Shown: piece after piece, positions 6,880 to 14,270 of the stretch
Layout of the letters: the number at the start of each line of letters is the position of its first letter
Position numbering within the stretch: the stretch's first letter is position 1
NCBI GenBank assembly: GCA_934279105.1
Contig: CAKQWR010000032.1
Coordinates: 1-14,777 of the forward strand
Direction of reading: 5' to 3'
Source: an uncultured Oribacterium sp.
Lineage (GTDB): Bacteria; Bacillota; Clostridia; Lachnospirales; Lachnospiraceae
Length of the DNA: 14,777 nt
Program-made: the position numbers and the translations under genes
The notes under the pieces: model-generated
What the model was told of the DNA's origin: nothing
The model's database searches: none
The model's input: only the letters and a program-made list of their open reading frames with translations

Positions 6880-6981
6880 TATTTTGAGAGATCCTTTGAG
6901 TATTTACTGTTTGGTATACGTTCATTTTCTTTGAAAAATGAGATGCATCAAACAGAATCAGAATATGTTTTAGTTTAACAA

Positions 6982-7015
6982 AGCCGGTCCATGGTGTATA
7001 CACCATGGACCGGCT
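6982..7015 (-). terminator. Perfect 34-nt palindrome, probable terminator of the cdaR-like gene
   Basis: Each half is 17 nt and the match is perfect through the centre (GTATAC). It lies 74 bp past the regulator's stop codon. On the minus strand it is followed by TTTGTT, a poor T-run. It also separates the regulator from ftsE, so it probably insulates the division operon. Confidence 0.65.
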
Positions 7016-7088
7016 AATTCATGTCAATCATCTTAAGATTTTTTCAGAGACGAAACCGCCTCCTGACGATGAGCGAAGTGTCGATGGA

Positions 7089-8180
7089 TCAATAATCGAT
7101 GGTCTCCATATACTTCATATACTTTACAACCATGAGTGCGATCTTAAAGGTGATGGCATCGTCGAATACACGGAGATCCAGTCCGGTGGAACGCTGCAGC
7201 TTGTCGAGACGATATACCAGCGTATTTCTGTGGATATACAGCTGACGGGAGGTCTCGGAAACATTCAGGTTATTCTCGAAGAACTTGTTGATGGTGGTCA
7301 GGGTTTCCTCGTCGAATTCATCCGGAGAAACGTTTGTGAAGATCTCACGGATAAACATCTTGCACAGAGGGAGCGGAAGCTGATAAATCAGACGGCCGAT
7401 ACCGAGACGGTTATAGGCGATGATGTTTCGCTCTGCATAGAAGATCTTTCCGACCTCGAGGGCCATCTTCGCTTCCTTATAGGACTTCGAAACATCCTTG
7501 ATTTCGTTCACTATAGTACCGTAGCTTACGCGTGCCTCGATCATCGCCTCTGTCTCAAGCATATCGAGGATGGTCTCTGCCACATGATGAAGCTCCTCCG
7601 TTGTTTCTGTCGGCTTCACTTCCTTTACGATGATGACATTCTTCTCATCGACCGCCGTTACAAAGTCATGCGTCTTCGCTGCGAAGAGTGTCTTCAGTGC
7701 CTCGAGTGCGCCGGAATCGCTGGTGCTCTTCTTCGTCTCGATGATGTAAACCACACGCTTTACGCTGACGTCGATGTGCAGCTTCTTCGCGCGGTTATAG
7801 ATATCCACCAGAAGCAGGTTGTCGAGAAGAAGATTCTTGATGAAGTTATCCTTATCAAACTTCTCCTTATAGGCTACCAGCAGGGTCTGGATCTGGAAGG
7901 CTGCCAGCTTACCGACCATGTAAACGTCGTCGCTGTCGCCCATCGCAATCAGCACATACTCCAGCTGGTGCTCATCGAAAATCTTAAAGAACTGATATCC
8001 GCCGACGGCCTGGCTGTCTGCCTGTGATTCCGCAAAAGACGAAACCATCGATTCAGTATACTGGTTATCGGTAAAGGTAGATGCAAGTACCTTCCCATCA
8101 ATGTCCGCAATGGCGATATCAACTCTTGTAATACTCTTGAGAGAATCAATCGTGCTCTGTAAAACCTGATTTGAAATCAT
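7089..8180 (-). CDS. CdaR/PucR-family transcriptional regulator
   Basis: A 363-residue cytoplasmic regulator of the CdaR (sugar-diacid)/PucR type. The N-terminal part (1-110) resembles the putative sugar-diacid recognition domain, reading IADIDGKVLAST near residue 25. The middle looks like the GGDEF-derived degenerate domain seen in the family. The C-terminal PucR-type helix-turn-helix spans about 304-340 (NVSETSRQLYIHRNTLVYRL), followed by the usual conserved DAITFKIAL motif. It lies directly downstream of a multi-sugar ABC ATPase on the same strand but is separated by a terminator and has its own promoter. The natural inducer and targets are unknown; a link to carbohydrate uptake is inferred from the neighbour only. 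Confidence 0.85.
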   Translation of the reverse strand: MISNQVLQSTIDSLKSITRVDIAIADIDGKVLASTFTDNQYTESMVSSFAESQADSQAVGGYQFFKIFDEHQLEYVLIAMGDSDDVYMVGKLAAFQIQTLLVAYKEKFDKDNFIKNLLLDNLLLVDIYNRAKKLHIDVSVKRVVYIIETKKSTSDSGALEALKTLFAAKTHDFVTAVDEKNVIIVKEVKPTETTEELHHVAETILDMLETEAMIEARVSYGTIVNEIKDVSKSYKEAKMALEVGKIFYAERNIIAYNRLGIGRLIYQLPLPLCKMFIREIFTNVSPDEFDEETLTTINKFFENNLNVSETSRQLYIHRNTLVYRLDKLQRSTGLDLRVFDDAITFKIALMVVKYMKYMETIDY

Positions 8181-8205
8181 TCTCTACTCCTATCTGCACA
8201 ATGCT

Positions 8206-8221
8206 ACTAGAAACGACTAGT
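8206..8221. promoter_or_regulatory. Possible operator in the leader of the CdaR-like gene
   Basis: ACTAG (8206-8210) and CTAGT (8217-8221) form a small inverted repeat just inside the predicted transcript start, and a third CTAG lies next to the -10 box at 8245. Autoregulation is possible but unproven. Confidence 0.25.
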
Positions 8222-8238
8222 ACTCCATAATTACTGAT

Positions 8239-8267
8239 ATTTTACTAGATTCATTTTCTAAAATCAA
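8239..8267 (-). promoter_or_regulatory. Predicted promoter of the CdaR-like regulator
   Basis: On the minus strand TTGATT (8267-8262) and TAAAAT (8244-8239) are separated by 17 bp. A transcript starting near 8232 would have a leader of about 50 nt, with TAGGAG (8192-8187) 6 nt before the ATG at 8180. Confidence 0.6.
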
Positions 8268-8349
8268 TCATTGTCTCGACCTGCGACCTGTCATTTTCCG
8301 TCATTTTTCGTTCTTTTTACCGTGCATCATCGGGGGTTCGTGCCAGAAA

Positions 8350-8388
8350 AGAGAAAAAATCACCCGGTGGACATGCCACCGGGTGATT
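8350..8388 (-). terminator. Rho-independent terminator of the sugar ABC ATPase gene
   Basis: A perfect 13-bp stem (8358-8370 with 8376-8388) around a 5-nt loop is followed on the minus strand by TTTTTTCTCTTTT. A second smaller hairpin, TTCGATGT/ACATCGAA at 8417-8436, stands between it and the stop codon. Confidence 0.92.
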
Positions 8389-8456
8389 CTGCTATTTATT
8401 ACAGTGTCTGGTATGGTTCGATGTATTTACATCGAAAGAAGAAAAACAAGATCAGA

Positions 8457-9569
8457 TTAGTTTGTGATGGTCTTCTCCGTTTCCTTATCGAAAACGTGAA
8501 TCTTTGCTTCGTCAAGTGCGAAGGTAACGGTAGAACCGGTACGAGCAGCGGTCTTCGGATTTACTCTTGCAACCCAGCCTGCATCACCGAGGTCGAAGTA
8601 AAGAAGTGTCTCAGCACCGAGCATCTCGTATACCTTGATCTCAGCCTGAATGGTCTGCTTCGGGTGAGCCGCTACGAAATCTGCCTCATCGTGCAGATGC
8701 TCCGGACGAATTCCGAGGGTTACGGTCTTGCCGATATATCCGCCGTCCTTCAGCTTCGCAGCCTTTGCTGCATCAAGTGTGATGGTGTGGCCGGCGAAGG
8801 TAAGGGTTACGTCATCGCCTGCTGCCTGGCACTCTGCATCGATCATGTTCATCTGCGGAGATCCGATGAAACCTGCAACGAACTTGTTGCATGGAGTATC
8901 GTAAAGGTTCTCCGGGGTATCTACCTGCTGGATAACGCCATCCTTCATAACGACGATTCTGGTACCGAGTGTCATAGCCTCCGTCTGATCATGTGTTACG
9001 TAGATGATGGTGGTCTCAAGGGACTTGTGGAGCTTTGCAATCTCTACACGCATCTGTGCTCTCAGCTTTGCATCGAGGTTGGAAAGCGGCTCATCCATGA
9101 GGAATACCTTCGGTCTACGAACGATCGCACGACCCATGGCAACACGCTGTCTCTGTCCACCGGAAAGAGCCTTCGGCTTTCTGTCAAGCAGATGCTCGAG
9201 GTCGAGGATTCTTGCTGCCTCATGCACCTTCTGATCGATCTCTGCCTTCGGAACCTTACGAAGCTTCAGACCGAATGCCATGTTGTCATATACCGTCATA
9301 TGAGGATACAGAGCGTAGTTCTGGAATACCATCGCGATATCTCTGTCCTTCGGCTCAACATCGTTTACTCTCTTGCCATCGATGATGAGATCACCGCCTG
9401 AGATGTCCTCGAGACCAGCTATCATTCGAAGGGTAGTTGACTTACCACAGCCAGATGGTCCGACGAAGATGATGAATTCCTTATCCTGAATATCAAGGTT
9501 AAAATCCTTAACAGCAACGAAGCCGTTCGGATACTTCTTGGTTACATTCTTAAGCTCAACACTTGCCAT
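8457..9569 (-). CDS. msmK: Multi-sugar ABC transporter ATP-binding subunit (MsmK/UgpC/MalK type)
   Basis: A 370-residue cytoplasmic ATPase of the carbohydrate-uptake CUT1 class. Walker A is GPSGCGKST (37-45), the Q-loop is Gln83, the signature is LSGGQRQR (135-142), Walker B ends FLMDEPLSNLD (156-166) and the H-loop is His193. The C-terminal regulatory TOBE/OB region (about 235-370) with LGIRPEHL (285-292) is typical of MalK/UgpC. I start it at the ATG at 9569: MASVELKNVTKKYPNG is the family's usual beginning and AGGAG lies 10 nt upstream. A longer frame from 9641 adds 24 unconserved residues across the ribosome binding site. No permease or binding-protein genes are nearby, so it probably serves several sugar transporters encoded elsewhere, as MsmK does in streptococci. 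It has its own terminator. The gene symbol marks the family, not proven orthology. Confidence 0.93.
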   Translation of the reverse strand: MASVELKNVTKKYPNGFVAVKDFNLDIQDKEFIIFVGPSGCGKSTTLRMIAGLEDISGGDLIIDGKRVNDVEPKDRDIAMVFQNYALYPHMTVYDNMAFGLKLRKVPKAEIDQKVHEAARILDLEHLLDRKPKALSGGQRQRVAMGRAIVRRPKVFLMDEPLSNLDAKLRAQMRVEIAKLHKSLETTIIYVTHDQTEAMTLGTRIVVMKDGVIQQVDTPENLYDTPCNKFVAGFIGSPQMNMIDAECQAAGDDVTLTFAGHTITLDAAKAAKLKDGGYIGKTVTLGIRPEHLHDEADFVAAHPKQTIQAEIKVYEMLGAETLLYFDLGDAGWVARVNPKTAARTGSTVTFALDEAKIHVFDKETEKTITN

Positions 9570-9734
9570 AATTTTCATTCTCCTAATAGGGCACAAACGT
9601 TTAGTGATCAGGTTCCCCAAGCCTTTTTCAACTGTACTCATCGTACACTTCCGGGCGCATTTTCTCTACGGCATTTGTTCCTAGAAAAGACTGACTTATT
9701 TTAGACAAAGTGTCGACACGCTGTGCAGGAAAGG

Positions 9735-10385
9735 TCAATATACACAAAAGATCGAGGTCTTCGTAATCTTAATCCTGCCTTCTTTCAGCAATTTGCCTAC
9801 CGCACGCTTGAAAGCGGCCTTCGACATACCGAAATCTCGCATAATTTCGTCAGGTTGAACAGTTTTATCGGTGTATGGTACATGTCCTTCAAACTTTTCC
9901 GATAAGATCGCATAAACCTCATCGGCATTTCGCTCATAATGATAGGTCTTAATTTGATCATTTTGAATAACCGTCGCCTCTTCATGCTTTTTCGTATACA
10001 TGGTAGCCGCTAAACGCTGGCTGTGATCGACGTACAGATATACCTCGATCTGATCACCCTTTTTGATTTCATGACGCATCTCATGATACGGAAGCAGCAC
10101 ATCGCGCTCGAGGCCGATGTCTACGAACGCACCGATCTTCGTTACGTCCTTTACGATGACCTTCGCGATGTCACCGACCTGCATCAGTGGCTTTCTGGTC
10201 GTTGCGATCAGACGGTCGCTCGAATCCTTGTACACGAATACAGAGACCTCGTCACCGAGCGTCTTGCCGGCCGGTACTTGCTTTTTCGGCAGAAGGACGG
10301 ATGCGCCATCACGGTCCTCGAGATAGACGCCGAAATCCTTCTCTCGTGCGATCTTCAGTGTCTGGATCTTTCCTAATTCAATCAT
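9735..10385 (-). CDS. cvfB: Short CvfB-like S1 RNA-binding protein
   Basis: A 216-residue protein resembling CvfB/YitL, an S1-domain RNA-binding regulator that affects virulence and stress genes in staphylococci. Residues about 3-63 form a first S1-like OB fold (IGK---LKI-REKDFGVYL) and 69-130 a second, clearer S1 domain (VGDIAKVIVKDVTKIGAFVDIGL). The C-terminal region (about 152-216, ending RDFGMSKAAFKRAVGKLLKEGRI---) is the family's winged helix. Known CvfB proteins are about 280-300 residues with three S1 domains; this one appears to lack the third. The frame is intact, so it is a compact variant, not a broken gene. AGAGGA lies 5 nt before the ATG. It stands alone between two intergenic gaps. 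Confidence 0.82.
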   Translation of the reverse strand: MIELGKIQTLKIAREKDFGVYLEDRDGASVLLPKKQVPAGKTLGDEVSVFVYKDSSDRLIATTRKPLMQVGDIAKVIVKDVTKIGAFVDIGLERDVLLPYHEMRHEIKKGDQIEVYLYVDHSQRLAATMYTKKHEEATVIQNDQIKTYHYERNADEVYAILSEKFEGHVPYTDKTVQPDEIMRDFGMSKAAFKRAVGKLLKEGRIKITKTSIFCVY

Positions 10386-10454
10386 GTTGTTCCTCTACTT
10401 TCTATAAATGTCACTGTGCATCTCTACAGGATGCCGTTTGGTGATACTTTCACG

Positions 10455-10471
10455 GAGTGCGTGTCGCACTC
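10455..10471 (-). other. Perfect 7-bp hairpin in the gap upstream of the CvfB-like gene
   Basis: GAGTGCG and CGCACTC flank a 3-nt loop. The 182-bp gap (10386-10567) shows no other feature apart from a weak hairpin, AAGCAC/GTGCTT at 10550-10568, overlapping the thioesterase stop and lacking a T-run. No clear promoter was identified. Confidence 0.4.
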
Positions 10472-10567
10472 GATATATAGCTTACGTTTTTTATGTTTTC
10501 ATCGGCCCTTACGCCTCCGGATCGCTCTATCTGTGCATTTCGATACCGGAAGCACGATCATGGTGCT

Positions 10568-11299
10568 TTAGGAACGGATAAATTCTACATTGCAGTAGAC
10601 ATCGCCATCCGGACTCTGGAGGCTTACAATCATGCCACCGTCCGGTGATGTGCCATATTTCGGAAGCATCGTGTCACCGAGCACGGCGGCCTTTCGATAC
10701 TCTGCGCGGATACGGCCGACGCTGAAACGCTGTTTTCCATCTCCTGCTTCTGTGAGAACCTCATCGGCGATGGCGATGTACTGTGCATTATTTACATGAT
10801 GGTTGCTGTCGATATGATGCGGCTGGACCACGAGCGGTGCGGCGTCTGTAAGCGCCTCCGGTTCATTGATCTTCCGCTCGCTCGCCGAAAGCTGCAGCTT
10901 ATCTTCCATCTCGCCAAACGGGGCGAGCATATCGTCTGTGATTTTCGCCGGACGCATACGCTCGGTATCATAACAGAACCAGAGGCTGTCGGCGCGCAGG
11001 ATGTAGGCAGCGGATGCATCCTTGATCCAGAAATTACGATGCGCCAGCACACCGCGGAAGGCGTGTGGGCAGGTGCCGATCGTGATGCGCTCGCAGAGCT
11101 TCGGCATACGATCGATATAGATATCCCAGTAGCTCAGGAGCCATGCACGATGCATTTCCCGCAGATAATCTACCGTGAGCCCTACCTCCGTCGAATGAAA
11201 GGTGCTGCAGTCCTGCAGATAATTGACCACCGACAAGATGGTTGCATTTTCGTTTTCGTCCGTTTCAGAATAGCGGACACGCTCATTAAATTCGTACAT
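10568..11299 (-). CDS. Acyl-ACP thioesterase
   Basis: A 243-residue soluble enzyme of the bacterial/plant acyl-ACP thioesterase family, which hydrolyses acyl-acyl carrier protein to release free fatty acid. It has the double hot-dog arrangement: an N-terminal half beginning with YSETDENENATILSVVNYLQD and a C-terminal half carrying the catalytic segment HHIDSNHHVNNAQY (161-174), with Asp164, Asn166 and His168 in the D-x-N-x-H pattern, followed by the IRAEYRKA strand around 197-204. Length is typical. Its ATG follows the TAA stop of the upstream cation transporter with no intervening base, and its ribosome binding site AAGAGGAA lies inside that gene's last codons, so the two are translationally coupled. 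Acyl-chain preference cannot be read from the sequence. Confidence 0.9.
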   Translation of the reverse strand: MYEFNERVRYSETDENENATILSVVNYLQDCSTFHSTEVGLTVDYLREMHRAWLLSYWDIYIDRMPKLCERITIGTCPHAFRGVLAHRNFWIKDASAAYILRADSLWFCYDTERMRPAKITDDMLAPFGEMEDKLQLSASERKINEPEALTDAAPLVVQPHHIDSNHHVNNAQYIAIADEVLTEAGDGKQRFSVGRIRAEYRKAAVLGDTMLPKYGTSPDGGMIVSLQSPDGDVYCNVEFIRS

Positions 11300-12667
11300 T
11301 TATGTTTCCTCTTTTGTGATATCCTGTGAGGCGATGTGCTGTGCATCGGCTGTGCCTGCAAGCATCTCGTGCGTGCCGGTGGCGTCCTCTCGGGCAGTCT
11401 GCTCTGCGTTCTCGAGATCTTCTGTGGCACGAGCGCGTGCTTCGGCATCTTCTTCTGCCGAGTGCGTGTGCATATATGGTTTGTCAAGTTGGATGATGCA
11501 CCGTACATCCGGATTTTCGATCTGCATACGGTTCTGGATACCATGCAGCAGCTGATTTTCCTGATCCTTCGTAAGATTCCATGGAGTGATCAGGTCAAAT
11601 ACCAGATAAATGAGCTTGTGGGAATGATCGTGACCGATGCCGCCTGGTACAAATATATGCTTTTCCTGCCGTTCTTTCGTGAGCTGCATGACATCTGCTT
11701 CGCGACGTATACGGAAATCGTGGAAACTGCTTTCCGGGGAGAGCTCAGTCAGTATGTCTGCCAGCATTGCCCTGTAGAAGCTGGTTTCATCATCATCGTT
11801 GATTGGGTCCATGTGGATGACCAGATGAATGCCCAGCTGTGTTTCACAGTCGTGCTCGATGCGATCGACGAGATCGTGAGCGCTTCCGATATCGCTCTTT
11901 CCGTCGACTTCGGCATGGATGGTGGCCATGTACTGATTCGGACCGTAATTGTGGACGATCAGATCATGACTGCCGAGGATGCCCGGATAGCGCTCGACGA
12001 AATCGATGATGGTATAGAAAAGCTCCGGATCGATCGAGTCGCCGATCAGTGGTGCGAGTGTTTCTCGTGCGATGCCGACACCGTTCCAGATGACGATCAT
12101 CGAGACGAGGAGGCCGACATAGGCATCGATATTATGACTGCTGAAGCGGAAAATCAGAAGGGATGCAAAGGTCGTCGCGGTCGTCAGAATATCCATAAAA
12201 GCATCCTGACTCGAGGCGCGATAGATGTTTGAGTCGATCTGTTCTGCCACGTGGCGATAGAAAATCGCGAGGCCGAGCTTCACCTGCATCGATACCAGCA
12301 GGATGATAACGGCATAAATGCTGAAGTGAAGTGTTTCCGGATGCAGAATCTTACGGAAGGAATCCTGCAGAGAGCTTAAGCCGACATTGAGGACCAGGAT
12401 CGACACGATGAAGGCTGCGATGTACTCGATGCGGCCGTGTCCGAAAGGATGATCCTCATCGGCTTTCTTCCCGGCCATTTTCGAACCCACCACGGAGATG
12501 ACCGAGCTGCCCGCATCGGACAGGTTGTTGAAGCCATCGGCCATGATCGACACGGAGTTGATGATGACACCGATGGAAATTTTGAATACAAAAAGGAGCA
12601 GGTTGCATACGATTCCCGTGAAACCTGCTCTCTCAGATATTTTCGTTCGTTCAGTATGTTCGTTCAT
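11300..12667 (-). CDS. Cation diffusion facilitator (CDF) family metal transporter
   Basis: A 455-residue inner-membrane metal-ion/proton antiporter of the CDF family. Six membrane segments fill about 15-205. The metal site in TM2 reads ADGFNNLSD, giving Asn47-x-x-x-Asp51, and TM5 gives Asp155-x-x-x-Asp159 (SSQDAFMD); HPFGHGR (73-79) is the conserved loop motif. Two cytoplasmic domains of about 80 residues each follow (about 210-395), then an acidic Ala/Glu-rich tail of about 55 residues; a GHDHSHK stretch lies near 345-351. I chose the ATG at 12667 (AGAGG five nt upstream). The frame also opens at a GTG at 12730, but that start abuts the stem of the mscL terminator. The metal is undetermined; N-x-x-x-D/D-x-x-x-D differs from the H-x-x-x-D typical of zinc exporters. 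Confidence 0.88.
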   Translation of the reverse strand: MNEHTERTKISERAGFTGIVCNLLLFVFKISIGVIINSVSIMADGFNNLSDAGSSVISVVGSKMAGKKADEDHPFGHGRIEYIAAFIVSILVLNVGLSSLQDSFRKILHPETLHFSIYAVIILLVSMQVKLGLAIFYRHVAEQIDSNIYRASSQDAFMDILTTATTFASLLIFRFSSHNIDAYVGLLVSMIVIWNGVGIARETLAPLIGDSIDPELFYTIIDFVERYPGILGSHDLIVHNYGPNQYMATIHAEVDGKSDIGSAHDLVDRIEHDCETQLGIHLVIHMDPINDDDETSFYRAMLADILTELSPESSFHDFRIRREADVMQLTKERQEKHIFVPGGIGHDHSHKLIYLVFDLITPWNLTKDQENQLLHGIQNRMQIENPDVRCIIQLDKPYMHTHSAEEDAEARARATEDLENAEQTAREDATGTHEMLAGTADAQHIASQDITKEET

Positions 12668-12727
12668 ATTCGCCTCTGTTAACTCATCCAACAGACTCCA
12701 TTTACGGCTGATGTCACCGCCCTGACT

Positions 12728-12776
12728 CACAAAACCCCTGTGAGCGTTTTAGAATCATAAACGCTCACAGGAGTTT
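12728..12776 (-). terminator. Terminator between mscL and the CDF gene
   Basis: Plus-strand arms 12732-12749 and 12759-12776 are 18 nt each with a single mismatch and a 9-nt loop. On the minus strand the stem ends in TTTTG, a short T-run. It lies 20 bp past the mscL stop. Confidence 0.75.
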
Positions 12777-12795
12777 CGTCAAGTACATTATTTAC

Positions 12796-13275
12796 TTATT
12801 TATTCAGCTCCGCCGGATCGATTCGGAAGCCATCCAGCTTCGATGTGCAGTGTGGGCAGCGGGTTGCCTTGATGTCGATCTCCGACATGCAGTACGGGCA
12901 GATCTTCGTGGTTGGTGCGGCTGGTGCCGGCTCATCCTTCGGTTTACGTAAATGATTAATTTCCTTTACGAAAAGGAAGACGACCAGTGCCATCACGATA
13001 AACGAAATCAGCTCGGTGATGAATGCACCATACGCAAATACGGCGCCCTGCTCTACTGCCTCGCTGTAGATCTTCGTGGTCTGACCGGCGAGTGGGATGA
13101 ACATATTCGTAAAATCGAGCTTTCCGGTGAAAAGAGACAGCACCGGCATGAAAAGATTATCGACGACCGACTTCACAAGTGATGTGAATGCAGAGCCGAT
13201 GATCATGCCGACGGCCAGGTCGATCATGTTGCCCTTGACGGCAAACTCCTTAAATTCCTGAATAAAACGCTTCAT
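12796..13275 (-). CDS. mscL: Large-conductance mechanosensitive channel with C-terminal zinc ribbon
   Basis: A 159-residue MscL, the pentameric membrane channel that opens under membrane tension to release solutes during osmotic downshock. The N-terminal helix and TM1 (FKEFAVKGNMIDLAVGMIIGSAF, shown in part: residues 8-27 are the conserved pore-lining stretch) are clear, and TM2 spans about 76-106, ending with FLFVKEINHL. The usual cytoplasmic helix is replaced by a Pro/Ala linker and a zinc ribbon with Cys126/Cys129 (CPYC) and Cys140/Cys143 (CPHC). AGGGGG precedes the ATG. It is the last gene of its unit, followed by a terminator. Channel identity is firm; the ribbon's function is unknown. 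Confidence 0.95.
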   Translation of the reverse strand: MKRFIQEFKEFAVKGNMIDLAVGMIIGSAFTSLVKSVVDNLFMPVLSLFTGKLDFTNMFIPLAGQTTKIYSEAVEQGAVFAYGAFITELISFIVMALVVFLFVKEINHLRKPKDEPAPAAPTTKICPYCMSEIDIKATRCPHCTSKLDGFRIDPAELNK

Positions 13276-13285
13276 ATTTTCCCCC

Positions 13286-13338
13286 TGCGTCCCGTAGGAC
13301 GGTTTTTACGTAATTTATATCATTGCGTTCTATAGGAC
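13286..13338. repeat. Two related short hairpins in the mscL upstream gap
   Basis: GCGTCCCGTAGGACG (13286-13300) and GCGTTCTATAGGACG (13324-13338) share layout and most bases; the first forms a perfect CGTCC/GGACG stem just before the mscL ribosome binding site. A similar CGTCC-TTC-GGACG hairpin occurs upstream of htrA at 1824-1836. Confidence 0.45.
13314..13322 (-). promoter_or_regulatory. Possible extended -10 promoter for mscL
   Basis: On the minus strand TGATATAAA (13322-13314) gives a TGn motif and a TATAAA box, placing a transcript start about 32 nt ahead of the mscL ATG. No good -35 box was found at the standard distance. Confidence 0.4.
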
Positions 13339-13379
13339 GTCTTCAACACAAATTACAGATTCATTTAAATGCGTACGAA

Positions 13380-14207
13380 TCAGTATACCAGTGCCCCATC
13401 TGCGCCGACATAATGTGTGCCGGTGTAGTCGGTGAAGATCAGGTTCTTATCCATAAAACCGTTTGCTCCGATGTGATAGAGCTTGCCAGAATCAACGATC
13501 CACTTGCTGAATACCGGTGCGCCGTTTACGAGGTATACGTGGCCGATGCCCCAGTCAGCGATGGTGCCGTTCGTAAGGAAATCACCGGTGGTTGCAGACT
13601 GTGTGGCCTGGTTTGTATTTCCGGATGGTGTGCCGCTCGGGCCAACGCTTGGAGTACCTGGTGTGCCAGGTGTACCCGGTGTCGTGCCAGGGAGGGAAGA
13701 ACCCGGTGTCTGGTTTGTGTTTACGCCACTGTTCGTTGCTGCGGTGGAAGACAGCTTCTTCATCATATCGGAATCAATCTCGAGGAAATCTGCCTCAGAC
13801 TCGGAAAGCTCACCAGTCGTCTTTCCATCCTCATCCTTGCTCTTTGACTTCGCCTTGATCTTAAAGGTGTAGTCACCGGTCTTTCCGTACTTCTTAATCT
13901 GCTGTGTCAGCTCTACAGAACCCTTTGTGGTTGAGGTAGTAACTGAAATACCGGTCTTCTTATCATCGCGAGAAACGGTGATGGTGGCGCCACAGCTGTC
14001 ATCCGAGGTATCCCAGATGGCAAAGATGTGAATCTTACCGTTGGCGTCTTCCTGTACTTCCCAATCTGCGCCACCAATCTCGTAATCCTTTGACTTATCC
14101 TTATCACTAGCTGCATAGGCTGTGATCTGACCAAGTACAGCACCGGCCGGTGTAGACGTCGCTACCACAGCGGCCATCACGATCGCACTTAACTTACGTA
14201 ACTTCAT
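13380..14207 (-). CDS. Secreted protein with collagen-like linker and cell-wall-binding repeats
   Basis: A 275-residue exported protein of unknown function. Residues 1-33 are a signal peptide (MKLRKLSAIVMAAVVATSTP, likely cleaved near AYA-AS). Residues 34-150 form a charged, probably beta-rich domain I do not recognise. A low-complexity linker (about 155-205) contains GTP-type triplets (TPGTPGTPGTP). The C-terminal part (about 217-275) has degenerate choline/cell-wall-binding repeats: YLVNGAPVFSKWI, KLYHIGANGFMDKN and HYVGADGALVY, suggesting non-covalent attachment to the wall. I chose the ATG at 14207 because GGAGG lies 7 nt upstream and the signal peptide begins there; the frame's upstream extension of 19 residues to 14264 crosses that site. 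A 17-bp-spaced promoter precedes it. No clear terminator follows. Confidence 0.75.
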   Translation of the reverse strand: MKLRKLSAIVMAAVVATSTPAGAVLGQITAYAASDKDKSKDYEIGGADWEVQEDANGKIHIFAIWDTSDDSCGATITVSRDDKKTGISVTTSTTKGSVELTQQIKKYGKTGDYTFKIKAKSKSKDEDGKTTGELSESEADFLEIDSDMMKKLSSTAATNSGVNTNQTPGSSLPGTTPGTPGTPGTPSVGPSGTPSGNTNQATQSATTGDFLTNGTIADWGIGHVYLVNGAPVFSKWIVDSGKLYHIGANGFMDKNLIFTDYTGTHYVGADGALVY

Positions 14208-14270
14208 GTTTTTTCCTCCATGATATCCATGTATTTTCGGGGGGCTGCCCCACGTTTGACTCATATCTCT

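Noticed and set aside
7005..8027. A 340-codon plus-strand open frame opposite the CdaR-like gene
   Set aside because: The minus-strand frame encodes a recognisable PucR-type regulator with promoter and ribosome binding site; the plus-strand frame is its shadow and starts inside the palindrome region.
8271..9401. A 376-codon plus-strand open frame opposite the sugar ABC ATPase
   Set aside because: The minus strand has all the ABC motifs. The plus frame matches no family and crosses a strong terminator.
8457..9641. The longer start of the sugar ATPase at 9641
   Set aside because: The extra 24 residues cross the AGGAG ribosome binding site and are not part of the family; the ATG at 9569 fits.
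11336..12232. A 298-codon plus-strand open frame opposite the CDF transporter
   Set aside because: The real gene is on the minus strand, with membrane segments and metal-site motifs; no ribosome binding site supports the plus frame.
13640..13700. A tandem-repeat or CRISPR-like array
   Set aside because: The repetition is a few Gly-Thr-Pro codon triplets in a protein linker, with no spacer structure.
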